From positions 1 to 63,017 of the forward strand of contig JAGWZH010000005.1 of the NCBI GenBank assembly GCA_018971945.1: a stretch of DNA of 63,017 bases, in the 5' to 3' direction. A program made the translations under genes and the position numbers. Positions 36,301 to 46,605 of the stretch are shown here, piece after piece; the stretch's first letter is position 1, and the number at the start of each line of letters is the position of its first letter. The notes beneath the pieces are model-generated. The model saw nothing but the letters and a program-made list of their open reading frames with translations. It was not told the DNA's origin and made no database searches. The DNA comes from Alphaproteobacteria bacterium (GTDB taxonomy: Bacteria; Pseudomonadota; Alphaproteobacteria; Caulobacterales; Aquidulcibacteraceae).

Positions 36301-36597
36301 GCGCTCGCCTCGCTCCCTCCTTGACGGCGTTGGGCTTTACAGGACGCATCACTGCGGCGCAGGCTCGCCCGCTGCTTCAGCGCTCAAGCGGGCCACCCTG
36401 GCCAGGGCCCGAAGCGGCTTTATCGAGACCGAGGGCCCTCAAGGCCCCTGGCCTTTCGCCCGCCGCGATAGCGGGGGGCGCATGGGAGGGGGCGCATGGG
36501 GGGAGCGCATCGACAAGCGCGCCAGGATAGCCCATATCGACAGCTTGCTTCTCCCCCTTTTTGGAAAGGGCGGCGCCTTAAGCGTCGCGGTTGGTCC

Positions 36598-37029
36598 ATG
36601 TCGCTTTTGGAAGACCATCTCCATGACACCTACCAATATTTGTTCGACGTGGCGCACGAGGGCCTGAAGGCCAATATCTCGTTCCTGCCGGTGGGGGCGG
36701 CGGTGCGGAAGACAGGGGAGCAAATCAGGACCCAGCTCGATCTCGATTGGCGCTCCAGCGCGCCGCAAGACCATATTTCGGGGCTCTTGGCTGCGTTTCG
36801 GAAGGACGACAAAGTCTCAGGGTTGATGGCTGTGGGACTGGTGTTTGACGCTGCGGCAGGGGCTGACCGTCTGGATGAGCGGGCTTTGGTGTTTCACCTC
36901 GAGGCCGCCAATGGGCGAGCGTTGCAGGTGGTTGTGCCCTATGCGCGATTGGCGGAGGGGCTCGCTTTCGCCGAACCGCAGCTGAGCGAGATCCCGGCGG
37001 AAGTCTTCACCTCCGTGCTGCCGGAGTGA
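36598..37029 (+). CDS. Hypothetical 143-residue protein
   Basis: I do not recognise this gene. From the ATG at 36598 it encodes 143 residues beginning [20 protein letters not shown]. The middle has alternating hydrophobic strands ([36 protein letters not shown]) that suggest a mixed alpha/beta soluble domain. No signal peptide, membrane helix or metal motif is seen. No strong ribosome site precedes it, but the codon pattern is coding-like and the frame ends 16 bases before prfA, so it may be co-transcribed with prfA-prmC. In many relatives this interval holds hisS or nothing. Confidence 0.65.
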   Translation: MSLLEDHLHDTYQYLFDVAHEGLKANISFLPVGAAVRKTGEQIRTQLDLDWRSSAPQDHISGLLAAFRKDDKVSGLMAVGLVFDAAAGADRLDERALVFHLEAANGRALQVVVPYARLAEGLAFAEPQLSEIPAEVFTSVLPE

Positions 37030-37045
37030 GACTGGGATTGCGACC

Positions 37046-38134
37046 ATGGTAAGCTTGAGCCGACTTGAGCCGCGCCTGCGGGCGGCGGCGGATCGCTTTC
37101 AGCAAGTGGAAGCGCGCATGGCCGCGGCCACCGATGGGGCGGAGCTCGTGCGCCTGGCGCGCGAGCACGCCGAACTGAAAGCGCTGGCGGATATCGTGGA
37201 AGGCCTTTCACAGGCGCGGTCGGACGTTGCCAGCCTTGAGGCGCTGCTGGCGGAGACTCCCGCAGGCGACGAGATGGCGGCGTTGGCCGAAGAAGAGCTC
37301 AAAACAGCCCAGGAGCGGCTCGCCGCCTTCGAGCATCAGGCGCAGCGGGCGCTGTTGCCGAAGCGGGAGGAAGACGACGCCTCAGCGATCCTGGAGGTGC
37401 GCGCCGGCACGGGTGGCGAAGAGGCGGCGCTGTTCGCGGGAGATCTCGTGCGCATGTATCAACGCTTCGCCTCCTTGAAGGGGTGGCGGTTCGAAGTGGA
37501 AGACGCCAACGAAACCGGCCTTGGGGGCTATAAACAACTGACAGCCACGATTACGGGGCCAGGCGCCTATGGCGTGCTCCGCTACGAAAGCGGGGTGCAC
37601 CGGGTGCAGCGGGTTCCCGAGACTGAGGCTGGCGGTCGGGTGCATACGAGCGCCGCCACGGTGGCGGTCCTGCCCGAGCCCGAAGACGTCGCCATCGAGA
37701 TCGACGACAAGGATCTGAGGATCGATACGATGCGCGCCTCCGGCGCGGGGGGCCAACACGTCAACAAGACCGACAGCGCGGTGCGCATCACCCACCTGCC
37801 CACCGGGATCATGGTGGTGAGCCAGGAGAAGTCCCAGCATCAGAACCGGGCGCGGGCGATGAAGATCCTGAAGGCCAAGCTGCTTGAGATGGAACAGGAC
37901 AAAGCGCAGGCGGCGCGGGCGGCGGACCGGGCGGCGCAAATAGGATCAGGGGACCGCAGCGAACGCATCCGCACCTATAATTTCCCGCAAGGACGGGTGA
38001 CCGACCATCGGATCAATCTGACCCTCTATAATCTGGACGACATCCTGTCAGGGCCCGGCCTTGCCCCCATCATCGAGGCGCTCATGGCGGAAGACGAGGC
38101 GGCGCGGCTTTTGGCCCTGCAGGAGGAGGCGTGA
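37046..38134 (+). CDS. prfA: Peptide chain release factor 1
   Basis: RF1 terminates translation at UAA and UAG. The 362-residue protein has the N-terminal helical domain, the universal GGQ at residues 235-237 ([14 protein letters not shown]) that triggers peptidyl-tRNA hydrolysis, and the [15 protein letters not shown]-terminal segment of class I factors. The start is at MVSLSRLEP. The stop TGA overlaps the prmC ATG by one base (TGATG), coupling RF1 to the enzyme that methylates its GGQ glutamine. Confidence 0.96.
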   Translation: MVSLSRLEPRLRAAADRFQQVEARMAAATDGAELVRLAREHAELKALADIVEGLSQARSDVASLEALLAETPAGDEMAALAEEELKTAQERLAAFEHQAQRALLPKREEDDASAILEVRAGTGGEEAALFAGDLVRMYQRFASLKGWRFEVEDANETGLGGYKQLTATITGPGAYGVLRYESGVHRVQRVPETEAGGRVHTSAATVAVLPEPEDVAIEIDDKDLRIDTMRASGAGGQHVNKTDSAVRITHLPTGIMVVSQEKSQHQNRARAMKILKAKLLEMEQDKAQAARAADRAAQIGSGDRSERIRTYNFPQGRVTDHRINLTLYNLDDILSGPGLAPIIEALMAEDEAARLLALQEEA

Positions 38135-39048
38135 TGGCGGAGACCCTGGTTTCCGCCTGGGGCAAGGGGCGGGACGCGCTCAAGGCCGCCGGCGTTGCAA
38201 GCCCGGTCTTGGACGCGCGGCTCCTTCTGGAAAAGGCCGCGGGGATCGGCCGGACGACGATCATTACCGATCCCCATCAGACATTGACCCAGGACGCGTG
38301 GGCGGCGTTTGAAGCATTGATCGAAAGACGCCGTGCGCGAGAGCCCGTCAGCCATATTCTAGGTCGCAAGGCCTTTTGGACCTTGGAGTTCGAGGTCTCG
38401 TCCGCTGTCCTCGCACCGCGCCCGGAGACGGAGTTTGTGGTCGAGGCGGTCTTGGCCGAAACCCACAAGGACGCGGCTCTGTCGATTCTTGATTTCGGCA
38501 GCGGATCCGGGGCGATCCTTTTGTCCTTGTTGGCCATGCGCCCTCTGGCCACTGGGCTCGGGATCGATGTGTCCGATGCGGCGGTCGCGGTCGCGAAGGC
38601 CAATGCCGAGGCCCTGGGTCTTTCCAGCCGGGCGCGGTTCGAGGTCGGGTCCTGGGACGAGAAGCTTTCGGGCCGGTTCGACGTGATCGTCTCCAACCCC
38701 CCCTATATCGCGAGCGGAGATATCGCGGGGCTCGACCCCGAGGTGCGAGACTATGAGCCGCGCCTGGCCCTGGACGGAGGGGCTGACGGGCTCGACGCCT
38801 ACAGGGCCCTCGCCCCGGCGATCAAAGACCTGCTCGCATCTGGGGGCGTTGCCGCGCTCGAGTTTGGCATGGGCCAAGCGGACGCCGTGGCAGGGCTGCT
38901 TGAAACGGTTTCGCTTGAACCGGTGCGGCTCATCCAGGACCTTGGCGGCCGCCCTCGGGTCTGGGTGGCGCGGCATGCGCAAGGGCCTGACTGCAAGAGT
39001 TTGCAGGCCGGTAAAAAAACCCTTGGAAATAATGGCTCGCAACGCTAG
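38134..39048 (+). CDS. prmC: Release factor glutamine methyltransferase
   Basis: PrmC (HemK) methylates the glutamine of the GGQ motif of RF1 and RF2. The 304-residue protein has the helical N-terminal domain with PVSHILGRKAFW, the SAM motif ILDFGSGSGAILLSLL and the NPPY active-site motif (VSNPPYIASGDI). The LALDGGADGLDAYR segment then follows. It begins in the prfA stop codon. The C-terminal 20 residues (QAGKKTLGNNGSQR) are a basic tail beyond the usual family end. Confidence 0.94.
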   Translation: MAETLVSAWGKGRDALKAAGVASPVLDARLLLEKAAGIGRTTIITDPHQTLTQDAWAAFEALIERRRAREPVSHILGRKAFWTLEFEVSSAVLAPRPETEFVVEAVLAETHKDAALSILDFGSGSGAILLSLLAMRPLATGLGIDVSDAAVAVAKANAEALGLSSRARFEVGSWDEKLSGRFDVIVSNPPYIASGDIAGLDPEVRDYEPRLALDGGADGLDAYRALAPAIKDLLASGGVAALEFGMGQADAVAGLLETVSLEPVRLIQDLGGRPRVWVARHAQGPDCKSLQAGKKTLGNNGSQR

Positions 39049-39287
39049 TTTAAGACCGACTCGCGAAGAGTGATGCACGGGGCGACGGATTCGCGGGTCT
39101 CGGGGGCGAAAAAGGGCCCCGTTTTCGTAAGCGTGCTGGTTGGTCCTTCGGCCTTTTTACAAAGGGGTTCGGACGCCGGCTTGGTTTGCGGCCCCGCCGC
39201 GGCGCCTCAGGGCTTGAGGCGCATCAGGGGTCGAAGGCGCGCCGCTTGCGGCTCTCATTTTTGGATCAACTCGTTGGTGAAACGGCG

Positions 39288-40067
39288 ATGAAGCGTCAAC
39301 GCGGCCGGGGTCGTAAGCCCGGCGGACACCACCAGCCCAACCGCAGCTTTGAAAGCACGGGGCCGGATGTGAAAGTGCGCGGCAACGCCGCCACAATCTA
39401 CGAAAAATATCTGCAACTGGCCCGGGACGCGAGTTCCTCGGGCGACCGCGTGATGGCGGAGAGTTATCTGCAACACGCCGAACATTATTTCCGCGTGATG
39501 CGGGCCATGCAGCCCGCGCAGCCGCCGCCTCAAGTCTTTGATCGTTTCGGCCATACCTATGAGTCCGAAGACGAAGACGACGGCGGCGACGAAGCGGAGG
39601 CCGACGCCGAGACCGGCGTAGAAGCCGGCGCGGAGGCGGGCAGGGGACCCCAGCCCTATCAGCAGAGAGAGCCAAGGGACCATCGCGGAGACCGTGGCGA
39701 TCGTGGCGGGGACAGGCCGCGGCGGTTTGATCGTGATCGCGAGCCGCGCGAGGCGCGTGAGCCCCGCGAGTTCCGGGAGCCGCGGGAGCCGCGGGAGCCG
39801 CGGCCAGAGGGCGCGGAAGGCGAAGACCGCGCCGGGGATGACCGGGAGTTTCGCCGTGGGCGCGGCCGAAGGGGCCGCTATCGGCCCGACGGCGAGCGCG
39901 AGGGATTTCGTGATGCGCCCCGCGACGCGCAGCGCGACGGGCCACGCGACGCCGCTCGGGCGGACCGCAGCGACCGGCCTGAACGGGCACCACGGCCTGA
40001 GCGTACGGAACGCGAGCCGGTTGAAGGCTTTGGCGACGGGCTGCCGGCGTTCCTGGCCGGGGAATAA
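39288..40067 (+). CDS. DUF4167 family protein
   Basis: This 259-residue alphaproteobacterial DUF4167 protein opens MKRQRGRGRKPGGHHQPNRS. It has the family core VRGNAATIYEKYLQLARDAS and RVMAESYLQHAEHYFRVM at residues about 25-70. The rest is disordered and strongly charged, with Arg/Glu/Pro repeats (EPREPREPR pattern) and Asp/Arg runs, consistent with RNA or ribosome association, which is inference. The ATG at 39288 is chosen by homology of the basic opening; an upstream frame from 39186 lacks it. The position between prmC and clpB is the usual one in the class. Confidence 0.88.
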   Translation: MKRQRGRGRKPGGHHQPNRSFESTGPDVKVRGNAATIYEKYLQLARDASSSGDRVMAESYLQHAEHYFRVMRAMQPAQPPPQVFDRFGHTYESEDEDDGGDEAEADAETGVEAGAEAGRGPQPYQQREPRDHRGDRGDRGGDRPRRFDRDREPREAREPREFREPREPREPRPEGAEGEDRAGDDREFRRGRGRRGRYRPDGEREGFRDAPRDAQRDGPRDAARADRSDRPERAPRPERTEREPVEGFGDGLPAFLAGE

Positions 40068-40167
40068 CGCGATCGCGCCCTCCGTGTGCGATCCTTCAGC
40101 GGACGTCGGCGCCGCTCCCCTCGTCTGCGGCGCCGCTCGCCACCCGCTTCCCTTGTCCCTGTCGCCC

Positions 40168-40196
40168 CTTGTGTGACTTCTGGGCAACACCTACGT
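40168..40196 (+). promoter_or_regulatory. Candidate RpoH (sigma-32) promoter of clpB
   Basis: CTTG at 40168-40171 is followed after exactly 18 bases by CCTACGT at 40190-40196. The alphaproteobacterial heat-shock consensus is about CTTG, 17-18 bases, then CYTATNT; only one position of the second box departs from it. Transcription would begin about 30 bases before the clpB start at 40236. No CIRCE (HrcA) inverted repeat is seen. Confidence 0.5.
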
Positions 40197-40235
40197 GAAG
40201 GGCTTCAGCCCACTCACATGGCGGGGATGGCCCAA

Positions 40236-42827
40236 ATGGACATTGAGAAATTCACCGACCGCGCCAAAGGCTTTGTCCAGGCGGCGCAGACGATCGCGCT
40301 GCGGGAGAGCCATCAACAGATCGAAACACAGCATTTGGCGAAGGCGCTTTTGGACGACCCGCAGGGCATGGCTGCGGGCCTGATGCAGGCGGCGGGCGCA
40401 AATCCTCGGGCCGCCAAAGCCGATGTCGACGCGCTCGTGGCGAGCCTGCCCAAAGTCAGCGGCGGCGGAGACAAGCTCTATATGTCCGCCGGGATCGCCC
40501 GGGCGCTCGATGCGGCCCAGCAGGCAGCCTCTAAAGCCGGAGACGCCTATGTGACGGTCGAGCGATTGCTTTTGGCGCTTGCTTTGCAGGCCGACAAAAC
40601 CGGCGACGCCTTGAAAAAGGCAGGGCTGACGCCACAAGGGCTGGAGCAGGCGATCCAGGAACTGCGCAAGGGCAAGACCGCCCAGAGCGCGGGAGCGGAA
40701 GATCAGTACGAGGCGCTCAAAAAATATGCGCGGGACCTGACGGCGGACGCGCGGCAGGGCAAGCTTGATCCGGTCATCGGACGCGACGAAGAAATCCGGC
40801 GGACGATCCAGGTCCTGAGCCGCAGAACAAAGAATAATCCAGTGCTGATCGGCGAACCCGGGGTCGGCAAAACCGCGATCGCGGAAGGGCTCGCTTTGCG
40901 CATCGTCAACGGCGACGTGCCGGAGAGCTTGAAAGACAAGAGGCTCATGGCGCTCGACATGGGCGCGCTGATCGCAGGCGCCAAATATCGCGGCGAGTTC
41001 GAAGAACGGCTGAAGGCGGTGCTGACGGAGGTGACCTCCTCGGAAGGCGGGGTGATCCTTTTTATCGACGAAATGCACACGCTTGTGGGCGCGGGCAAAT
41101 CGGAAGGGGCGATGGATGCGTCCAATCTCTTGAAGCCGGCGCTGGCCCGCGGCGAACTCCATTGTGTCGGCGCCACCACGCTTGATGAATACCGCAAGCA
41201 TGTTGAGAAAGACGCAGCCTTGGCGCGCCGGTTCCAGCCGGTGTTCGTGGACGAGCCGACAGTGGAAGATACGATCTCGATCCTACGCGGCTTGAAAGAA
41301 AAATACGAAGTGCACCACGGCGTGCGGATCGCCGATACCGCCATCGTGGCCGCCGCCCAACTTTCGAACCGCTACATCACCGACCGGTTCCTGCCGGACA
41401 AGGCGATCGACCTCATGGACGAGGCCGCCTCGCGGTTGCGGATGCAAGTGGACTCAAAGCCTGAAGAACTCGACGAAATGGATCGGCGGCTCATGCAGCT
41501 ACGGATCGAGGCGGAGGCCCTCAAAAAAGAGTCCGATCCCGGATCAAAAGATCGTTTGGCGCGAATCGGCGAGGAAACCGCGAAGCTTGAGACACGGAGC
41601 GCCGAGCTGACGGCCAATTGGCAGGCGGAAAAGGCCAAGCTCGCCGGCGCCACCAAGGCCAAAGAAGAACTCGAGCGCGCCTTGCAGGAACTGGCCGAGG
41701 CCCAGCGCCGGGCCGACTACGCCAAGGCCGGGGAACTCCAATATGGACTGATCCCACAATTGGAGAAGCGCATCGCGGAGGCCGAGCAGCAGGGCGGCGG
41801 GCTCATGAAAGAGGTGGTGGACGCCGAAGCCATCGCGGGCGTCGTGTCACGCTGGACCGGGGTGCCTGTTGAGAAGATGCTGGAGGGCGAAAAGGCGAAG
41901 CTTCTGGCCATGGAAGACGCTCTGCGGCAGCGGGTCATCGGGCAGGAAGAGGCCTTGGCCGCCGTCTCGGACGCTGTGCGCCGGGCGAGAGCGGGGCTGC
42001 AGGACCCGAACCGACCCATCGGGTCGTTCATGTTCCTGGGGCCCACAGGGGTGGGCAAAACAGAACTCACCAAGGCTTTGGCGGCTTTCCTTTTCAATGA
42101 CGATACGGCCATGACGCGGATCGACATGAGCGAGTTCATGGAGAAGCACTCCGTCTCGCGGTTGATCGGCGCGCCTCCCGGCTATGTCGGGTACGAGGAA
42201 GGGGGCGTGCTGACGGAATCGGTGCGCCGCCGCCCCTACCAGGTCGTGCTTTTCGATGAAATCGAGAAGGCCCACCCGGACGTCTTCAATGTGCTTTTGC
42301 AGGTCTTGGACGACGGACGGCTGACCGACGGACAGGGCCGGACGGTCGACTTCAAGAATGTCATCCTGATCATGACGTCCAACGCTGGCGCCCATTATCT
42401 GGCGGAACAGCCCGACGGGGCGGATGTGGAGGACGTGCGTGATCTTGTCCTGGGTGAAGTGCGGTCGCGCTTCCGGCCGGAGTTCCTCAACCGGATCGAC
42501 GAGATCATCCTGTTCCGCCGTCTGCAGGAAGCGCAAATGGGCGAGATTGTCCGCATCCAGCTGAAAAGGCTGGAGGGGCTGCTCGCCGAGCGCAGTATCA
42601 CGCTCCTGGTCGATGAACGAGCGAAAGCAGCGCTTGCAAAGCTCGGTTACGACCCGAGCTATGGGGCGCGGCCGCTGAAGCGGGTGATCCAAAAAAGGGT
42701 GCAGGACCCGCTGGCGCGCGCCATCCTGGAAGGCGTCATCAAGGACAGCGACGCGGTCGCGGTCAGCCATGATGGCAACGACTTCACCTTTAATGGTCGG
42801 GCGCACGCTGACCGGCGGGCCGCCTGA
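40236..42827 (+). CDS. clpB: ClpB disaggregase (Hsp100)
   Basis: ClpB is a hexameric AAA+ ATPase that, with DnaK, resolubilises aggregated proteins after heat stress. The chosen ATG at 40236 gives [18 protein letters not shown] and 863 residues, the family length; ATGs at 40227 and 40218 are alternatives. Order: N-domain (1-150), first AAA+ module with GEPGVGKT at 206-213 and DEMHTLVG, a coiled-coil middle domain (about 410-530, [20 protein letters not shown]), then the second AAA+ module with GPTGVGKT at 602-609, the GYVGYEEGG pore loop and [11 protein letters not shown] strong terminator hairpin follows. Confidence 0.96.
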   Translation: MDIEKFTDRAKGFVQAAQTIALRESHQQIETQHLAKALLDDPQGMAAGLMQAAGANPRAAKADVDALVASLPKVSGGGDKLYMSAGIARALDAAQQAASKAGDAYVTVERLLLALALQADKTGDALKKAGLTPQGLEQAIQELRKGKTAQSAGAEDQYEALKKYARDLTADARQGKLDPVIGRDEEIRRTIQVLSRRTKNNPVLIGEPGVGKTAIAEGLALRIVNGDVPESLKDKRLMALDMGALIAGAKYRGEFEERLKAVLTEVTSSEGGVILFIDEMHTLVGAGKSEGAMDASNLLKPALARGELHCVGATTLDEYRKHVEKDAALARRFQPVFVDEPTVEDTISILRGLKEKYEVHHGVRIADTAIVAAAQLSNRYITDRFLPDKAIDLMDEAASRLRMQVDSKPEELDEMDRRLMQLRIEAEALKKESDPGSKDRLARIGEETAKLETRSAELTANWQAEKAKLAGATKAKEELERALQELAEAQRRADYAKAGELQYGLIPQLEKRIAEAEQQGGGLMKEVVDAEAIAGVVSRWTGVPVEKMLEGEKAKLLAMEDALRQRVIGQEEALAAVSDAVRRARAGLQDPNRPIGSFMFLGPTGVGKTELTKALAAFLFNDDTAMTRIDMSEFMEKHSVSRLIGAPPGYVGYEEGGVLTESVRRRPYQVVLFDEIEKAHPDVFNVLLQVLDDGRLTDGQGRTVDFKNVILIMTSNAGAHYLAEQPDGADVEDVRDLVLGEVRSRFRPEFLNRIDEIILFRRLQEAQMGEIVRIQLKRLEGLLAERSITLLVDERAKAALAKLGYDPSYGARPLKRVIQKRVQDPLARAILEGVIKDSDAVAVSHDGNDFTFNGRAHADRRAA

Positions 42828-42901
42828 CGAAGAGCGCTGAGAAGCGGATCCATGAGAGGCTCATGCCCGCGGCCTGTCCGACCTGAACGGCGGTCGAGGC
42901 G

Positions 42902-42939
42902 AAAAAAAGGGGCCGCCGGAGCGATCCGGCGGCCCTTCT
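42902..42939. terminator. Bidirectional intrinsic terminator between clpB and TonB receptor
   Basis: An 11-bp perfect stem (GGGCCGCCGGA at 42910-42920 with its complement at 42925-42935) has a GCGA (GNRA) loop. It is preceded by seven A residues (42902-42908) and followed by cttct. On the minus strand, after the TonB-receptor stop, the hairpin is followed by a seven-base U-tract, a textbook terminator. It can also end clpB transcripts. Confidence 0.88.
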
Positions 42940-42959
42940 GCGTTGGCAGGGCTCAGCCC

Positions 42960-45506
42960 TTACCAGTCGTAAGCGACCCGCGCGTAGACATAACGCCCAG
43001 ACCGACCGAACGGCGAGTAGTTCGAGAACGGTGTGTTGGACGTGGTGTTCAGAGCGGGAGGGGTTTGGGTCGGATATTCGTCGGTGAGGTTGTCCGCGCC
43101 CACCGCAAACCGCGCGCCAGTGTCAAAAAGGTCCACACGGCCCTCGATGTCGATCAGGGTCCGCGGCTGAAGCACCAGGTCGTTCGCCGCCGTGGTCCCC
43201 GGAGACAGGACTTCCCCATAGCGGGTAGCCCGGAACGTGGCGCCGAAGAGCCCGTATTCCCAATCGGCTGAGAAGGCGTATTTATCCTTTGGCGTGCCCT
43301 CTTCGAAGGTCAGCACATTGATCCGATCGAACAGGACTGGCGCCGGCGACAGCGCGGAGAGCTGGGATGTCCGCGGCACGCGGGTGACGTCGGTGGAGTT
43401 CCAGTTGGCGCCCAGCGTGAAGTCGAAATCGCCCAGGGCGGTTTCCTCGATCGACCAGTTCGCCACCACGTCCACACCTTCGGTGGTGGTGTCGACGCCA
43501 TTGATGAAGAAACGCCCGCCGCCGATCCCGGGGAAGCCGTTCGCCGTCAAGAAGGCGCGCACATTGGCCGCCGTGAGGTTTTCAGACAAGACGATCCGGT
43601 CGGTGACTTCAATGCGATAGCCGTCGACCGTGACGTTCAATCCGCCGACCCGCAGCACAGCGCCCAAAGCAAAATTGGTGCTCTCTTCGGCTTTGAGCGG
43701 TTGAGCCCCGAGCGCACGCGCCACCGGATCGCTCACCGGGAAGGTGGTGATGTCGAAGGGCACGCCGTTGATGAAGTTGGTGCTGGTGGCGGTGAAGAAT
43801 TGTTGCTGCAGCGAAGGCGCCCGGAAACCGTTCTGCACCGAGCCGCGCAAGGCGAAGTTCTCGGTGAAGTCGTAGCGTGCGGACAAGCGGCCCGTCAGGG
43901 TTTCGCCGAAGTCGGAATAGCTCTCAGCCCGCACCGCGCCGCCGACCAAAAGCCGCTCGCTCAGATTGGTTTCGACGTCGACATAAAAACCAACGGCGTT
44001 GCGGTCCTGGTCAGTGACGTTGGACGGACGGAAGCCCGGGAACACCTGGGCGCCGGAAGCTGTGGCGCAGCCGCCGGCGGTGGTTTGCGCTGGCGTCGGG
44101 GCGGTGCAGCCAACCGCGCCAAGGGCCAAGAGCACGCCGCCGTTGCGGTAGCTGTCGGGCTCGCCGGCGTTGATCGCGTAGCCTTCCTGGCGGGCTTCAA
44201 CGCCCACCGCCAAGGTCACAGGGAAAGCCAGACCGGTCTCGAAGCTGCGCACTCCGCCGAAATTGAAGGTCAGCTGGTCATACTCAAACCCGCCGGCGTC
44301 AAACACGGTCTTGGAGGCCGGTCCCAAAGACCGGTTGAGCGTGTTGCGGATGGTGAAGTCCATGGTGTTGCGGCCATAGACGAGGGAGGAATCCATATCC
44401 CATCCGCCCATGTCCCAGCGCACGCCCCCGGCCGCGGAGAGATCGATCACTTCGGGATTGATCAGCGGCAGGAAGCCGTTGGGATAGATTTGGACGACGT
44501 TGCGTTCGTCGAAGGCGCGGCGGAAGAAGCCGGCGGAGGTGGAATCGCGGTTCTGATAGCTCGCCCAACCATAGAGCTCGGCGCCGCCGGCGAGGTCGTA
44601 GCCGGCATTGGCGAAGAGCGTGTACTGGGTGATCTCGGGTTCGCCGTACCAGGCGTTCAACCGGTTGATCGTCAGTTCACGGGCGTCGAACGGGGCCCCA
44701 GCGGTGTACTGGGAGCGCCAGTCCGGCGCGGTGCGGACCGTCTTCTGCTGGTCGAGATATTCCGCTGACAGCGTCAGATAGCCTTGATCGCCGATCGGAA
44801 AGCCAATCCAGCCGCTGAGGGTGGCGGTCTCGCCGTCGGTCACCTCGCGAGAGGCGAGGTTCGCCACAGACCACGTCGCCCCAGTCGGCACCGCGCCCAC
44901 CAGGGTTTCCACGGTGGTGTTGCGCTGGCCGTAGCTCAACGTGATCCCGCCGCCAGACGATGCTTCCCGCAGCCGCACATTGATCACGCCGGCAATGGCG
45001 TCAGACCCGTAAAGCGCGGAGGCCCCGTCGCGGAGCACCTCGATCGAGCCTACGGCGGCGGACGGAATGGTGTTCATGTCCACAGCCGAAGAGCCGCGGC
45101 CGACTGTGCCGTTTACGTTCACCAGCGACGCGGCATGCCGGCGCTTGGAGTTGAGCAACACAAGGGTCTGATCGGGGGCGAGGCCGCGAAGCGTCGCCGG
45201 CCTCACCGTGTCGGTGCCGTCGGCGAGACCTGGACGGGGGAAGGTGAAGGACGGCAGGGCCACCGAAAGGGCCTGGTTGAGCTCGGTCACGCCGCCCTCG
45301 CTCAAGTCGTCGGCGCTGATCACATCCACCGGCGCTGCAGTCTCGAGGGCGGAGCGGTTCGCCGCCCGGTTGCCTGTGACCACGATCGGGTCATCGTCGG
45401 AGGCCTCTTGAGCCAACGCGGGCGCAGCCCAAGGCGTCAAAGCCGTCGCGGCCATCAAAGCTGTGAAGCTCAGGCCGAACCGGCCAATAAAAGTCGATGC
45501 GCTCAT
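42960..45506 (-). CDS. TonB-dependent outer-membrane receptor
   Basis: This 848-residue outer-membrane transporter uses TonB energy. A signal peptide covers residues 1-33 (ending APALAQ). A TonB box-like DDDPIVVTG is followed by the plug domain (PVDVISADDLSEGG, RGLAPDQTLVLLNSKRR, IEVLRDGASALYGSDAIAGV), then a 22-strand beta-barrel ending in the aromatic YDW required for outer-membrane insertion. A long extracellular loop holds a Cys pair in GCTAPTPAQTTAGGC. The substrate is unknown; the plug resembles receptors for complex organic ligands more than siderophores, which is inference. It is followed by a strong terminator. Confidence 0.92.
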   Translation of the reverse strand: MSASTFIGRFGLSFTALMAATALTPWAAPALAQEASDDDPIVVTGNRAANRSALETAAPVDVISADDLSEGGVTELNQALSVALPSFTFPRPGLADGTDTVRPATLRGLAPDQTLVLLNSKRRHAASLVNVNGTVGRGSSAVDMNTIPSAAVGSIEVLRDGASALYGSDAIAGVINVRLREASSGGGITLSYGQRNTTVETLVGAVPTGATWSVANLASREVTDGETATLSGWIGFPIGDQGYLTLSAEYLDQQKTVRTAPDWRSQYTAGAPFDARELTINRLNAWYGEPEITQYTLFANAGYDLAGGAELYGWASYQNRDSTSAGFFRRAFDERNVVQIYPNGFLPLINPEVIDLSAAGGVRWDMGGWDMDSSLVYGRNTMDFTIRNTLNRSLGPASKTVFDAGGFEYDQLTFNFGGVRSFETGLAFPVTLAVGVEARQEGYAINAGEPDSYRNGGVLLALGAVGCTAPTPAQTTAGGCATASGAQVFPGFRPSNVTDQDRNAVGFYVDVETNLSERLLVGGAVRAESYSDFGETLTGRLSARYDFTENFALRGSVQNGFRAPSLQQQFFTATSTNFINGVPFDITTFPVSDPVARALGAQPLKAEESTNFALGAVLRVGGLNVTVDGYRIEVTDRIVLSENLTAANVRAFLTANGFPGIGGGRFFINGVDTTTEGVDVVANWSIEETALGDFDFTLGANWNSTDVTRVPRTSQLSALSPAPVLFDRINVLTFEEGTPKDKYAFSADWEYGLFGATFRATRYGEVLSPGTTAANDLVLQPRTLIDIEGRVDLFDTGARFAVGADNLTDEYPTQTPPALNTTSNTPFSNYSPFGRSGRYVYARVAYDW

Positions 45507-46279
45507 AATTTCATTTCCCCAATTCCCGCACGCGCCTCAGGCGCGACACGCCGTTATGCGTCTTAGATTGGTCACAAACAAGGGCTGGCTAGGGGGATTC
45601 GTCTAAATGCTTTGTGAAGCGTGGCTTGCGCGCACTCGTCGCCGCTTGTTTGGGCGCCTCCTGTTGCGGCGCTGCTCCCTAAGCGTTCTGGCGCTGCGCG
45701 CGCAGCTGCTGCTCCGTCTTGGTGGCGAGCCCTCCAGGCGTTGACCCTGTTTTCATGCCGGCAAATTGATCAGTCTATGTAAAGTGATTGTATTTGCTCC
45801 TCAATATGCCCTTTTATGCGATTTTTAAGCAGTTCGGTCTTGAATAATCTCTTCATCTCTCTTGTGATTATGCTCTCTTTTATATCGGCTGCATTGAAAG
45901 TCCGCGCGAGGAGCATTGTTTTTGGAGGCGCGTGGCGCTTTCAACGGCGTCTCAGTTTCTAAACCCTCTGAGGGTTGCGCAATGACACGCGCGTTCTTCA
46001 CCGAGCCATACGTCGCGCCATAAGGACGGCGAGGGGTCTTGCGCGCCCGGCGGCCTTTCATCGGTCCTGCGCGGGGCGGAAGACCACAGCGTCAGCGTCG
46101 GTTCGGCGCCTGGGCGAGGGCGATCTTAGCGAGCCCCCTTCAGTCAGGCTCCGCCTCGGATCGGTTCTGCGGCGCAAGGGACAATGGCTTCATAGCGATC
46201 GCGGAAACAGCGCTTCTCAAGGGCGGCGCAATCGGGTAGGAGCCGGCTTGCCTGGGATTGCGCAAAAAAGGGGCAGAGC
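45507..46279. other. Non-coding region with AT-rich stretch upstream of TonB receptor
   Basis: This 773-base gap has no supported gene. About 45755-45900 is strikingly AT-rich relative to the surroundings, and 45962-45976 holds the short inverted repeat AACCCTCTGAGGGTT. The receptor promoter (minus strand) probably lies just above 45530. Nothing like a tRNA or known RNA was recognised. Confidence 0.45.
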
Positions 46280-46360
46280 ATGGCCGCGCTCACCACCATC
46301 ATCGTCTTTATCATCGTCGTTCTGGCGCTGAACATCTTGGACTATGGACGGGTCGACTAA
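46280..46360 (+). CDS. 26-residue single-helix membrane peptide
   Basis: An ATG at 46280 with an upstream aggggcag encodes 26 residues ending TAA at 46358-46360. It consists of a single hydrophobic helix (IIVFIIVVLALNIL) followed by a short polar end DYGRVD. Very small alphaproteobacterial membrane proteins with a closing N-[IL]-[IL]-[ED]-[FY]-[GK]-R-x-D motif are known to me as unannotated conserved peptides, and this fits. Function is unknown. It lies 245 bases from the end of pgsA on the opposite strand. An antisense frame with a signal-like sequence overlaps it and is considered less likely. Confidence 0.5.
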   Translation: MAALTTIIVFIIVVLALNILDYGRVD

Positions 46361-46605
46361 CCTGCTCGCTCAGGCAACGCTTCGCAGACGGCCCGGGGCA
46401 GGCGTTGCGGCTTCAATCAATCTTGAGACGAAAGCGTCTCCGGGGTCCTTAGGGAGCTTGCTCTTCCCAAGGATGGGCCCCGTCCTTAGGATTGGGCGGC
46501 TTTTGGGCGATCGCGGAAAGCGCCCAATCGGCGAGGGGCCCCGAGGGCCGTGCAGCGTCCCGGAGCGCTTTTCGAGGCCTTTGTCTTCAGCGCCAGATCT
46601 CCCTG

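Noticed and set aside
36396-36407. Palindrome CCCTGGCCAGGG after ispG
   Set aside because: A 12-base GC palindrome is expected by chance in DNA of this composition and no promoter surrounds it.
39107-39127. Hairpin cgaaaa/ttttcg after prmC as a terminator
   Set aside because: Six-base AT-rich outer stem with a self-complementary interior; too weak to claim.
45825-46061. 78-residue minus-strand frame in the AT-rich gap
   Set aside because: Strongly basic, no hydrophobic core pattern and crosses a sharp base-composition boundary.
46144-46335. Minus-strand 63-residue frame with a signal-like start
   Set aside because: It is antisense to the 26-residue peptide, has no recognisable family and no better ribosome site; only one of the two is likely real and the plus-strand motif is more convincing.
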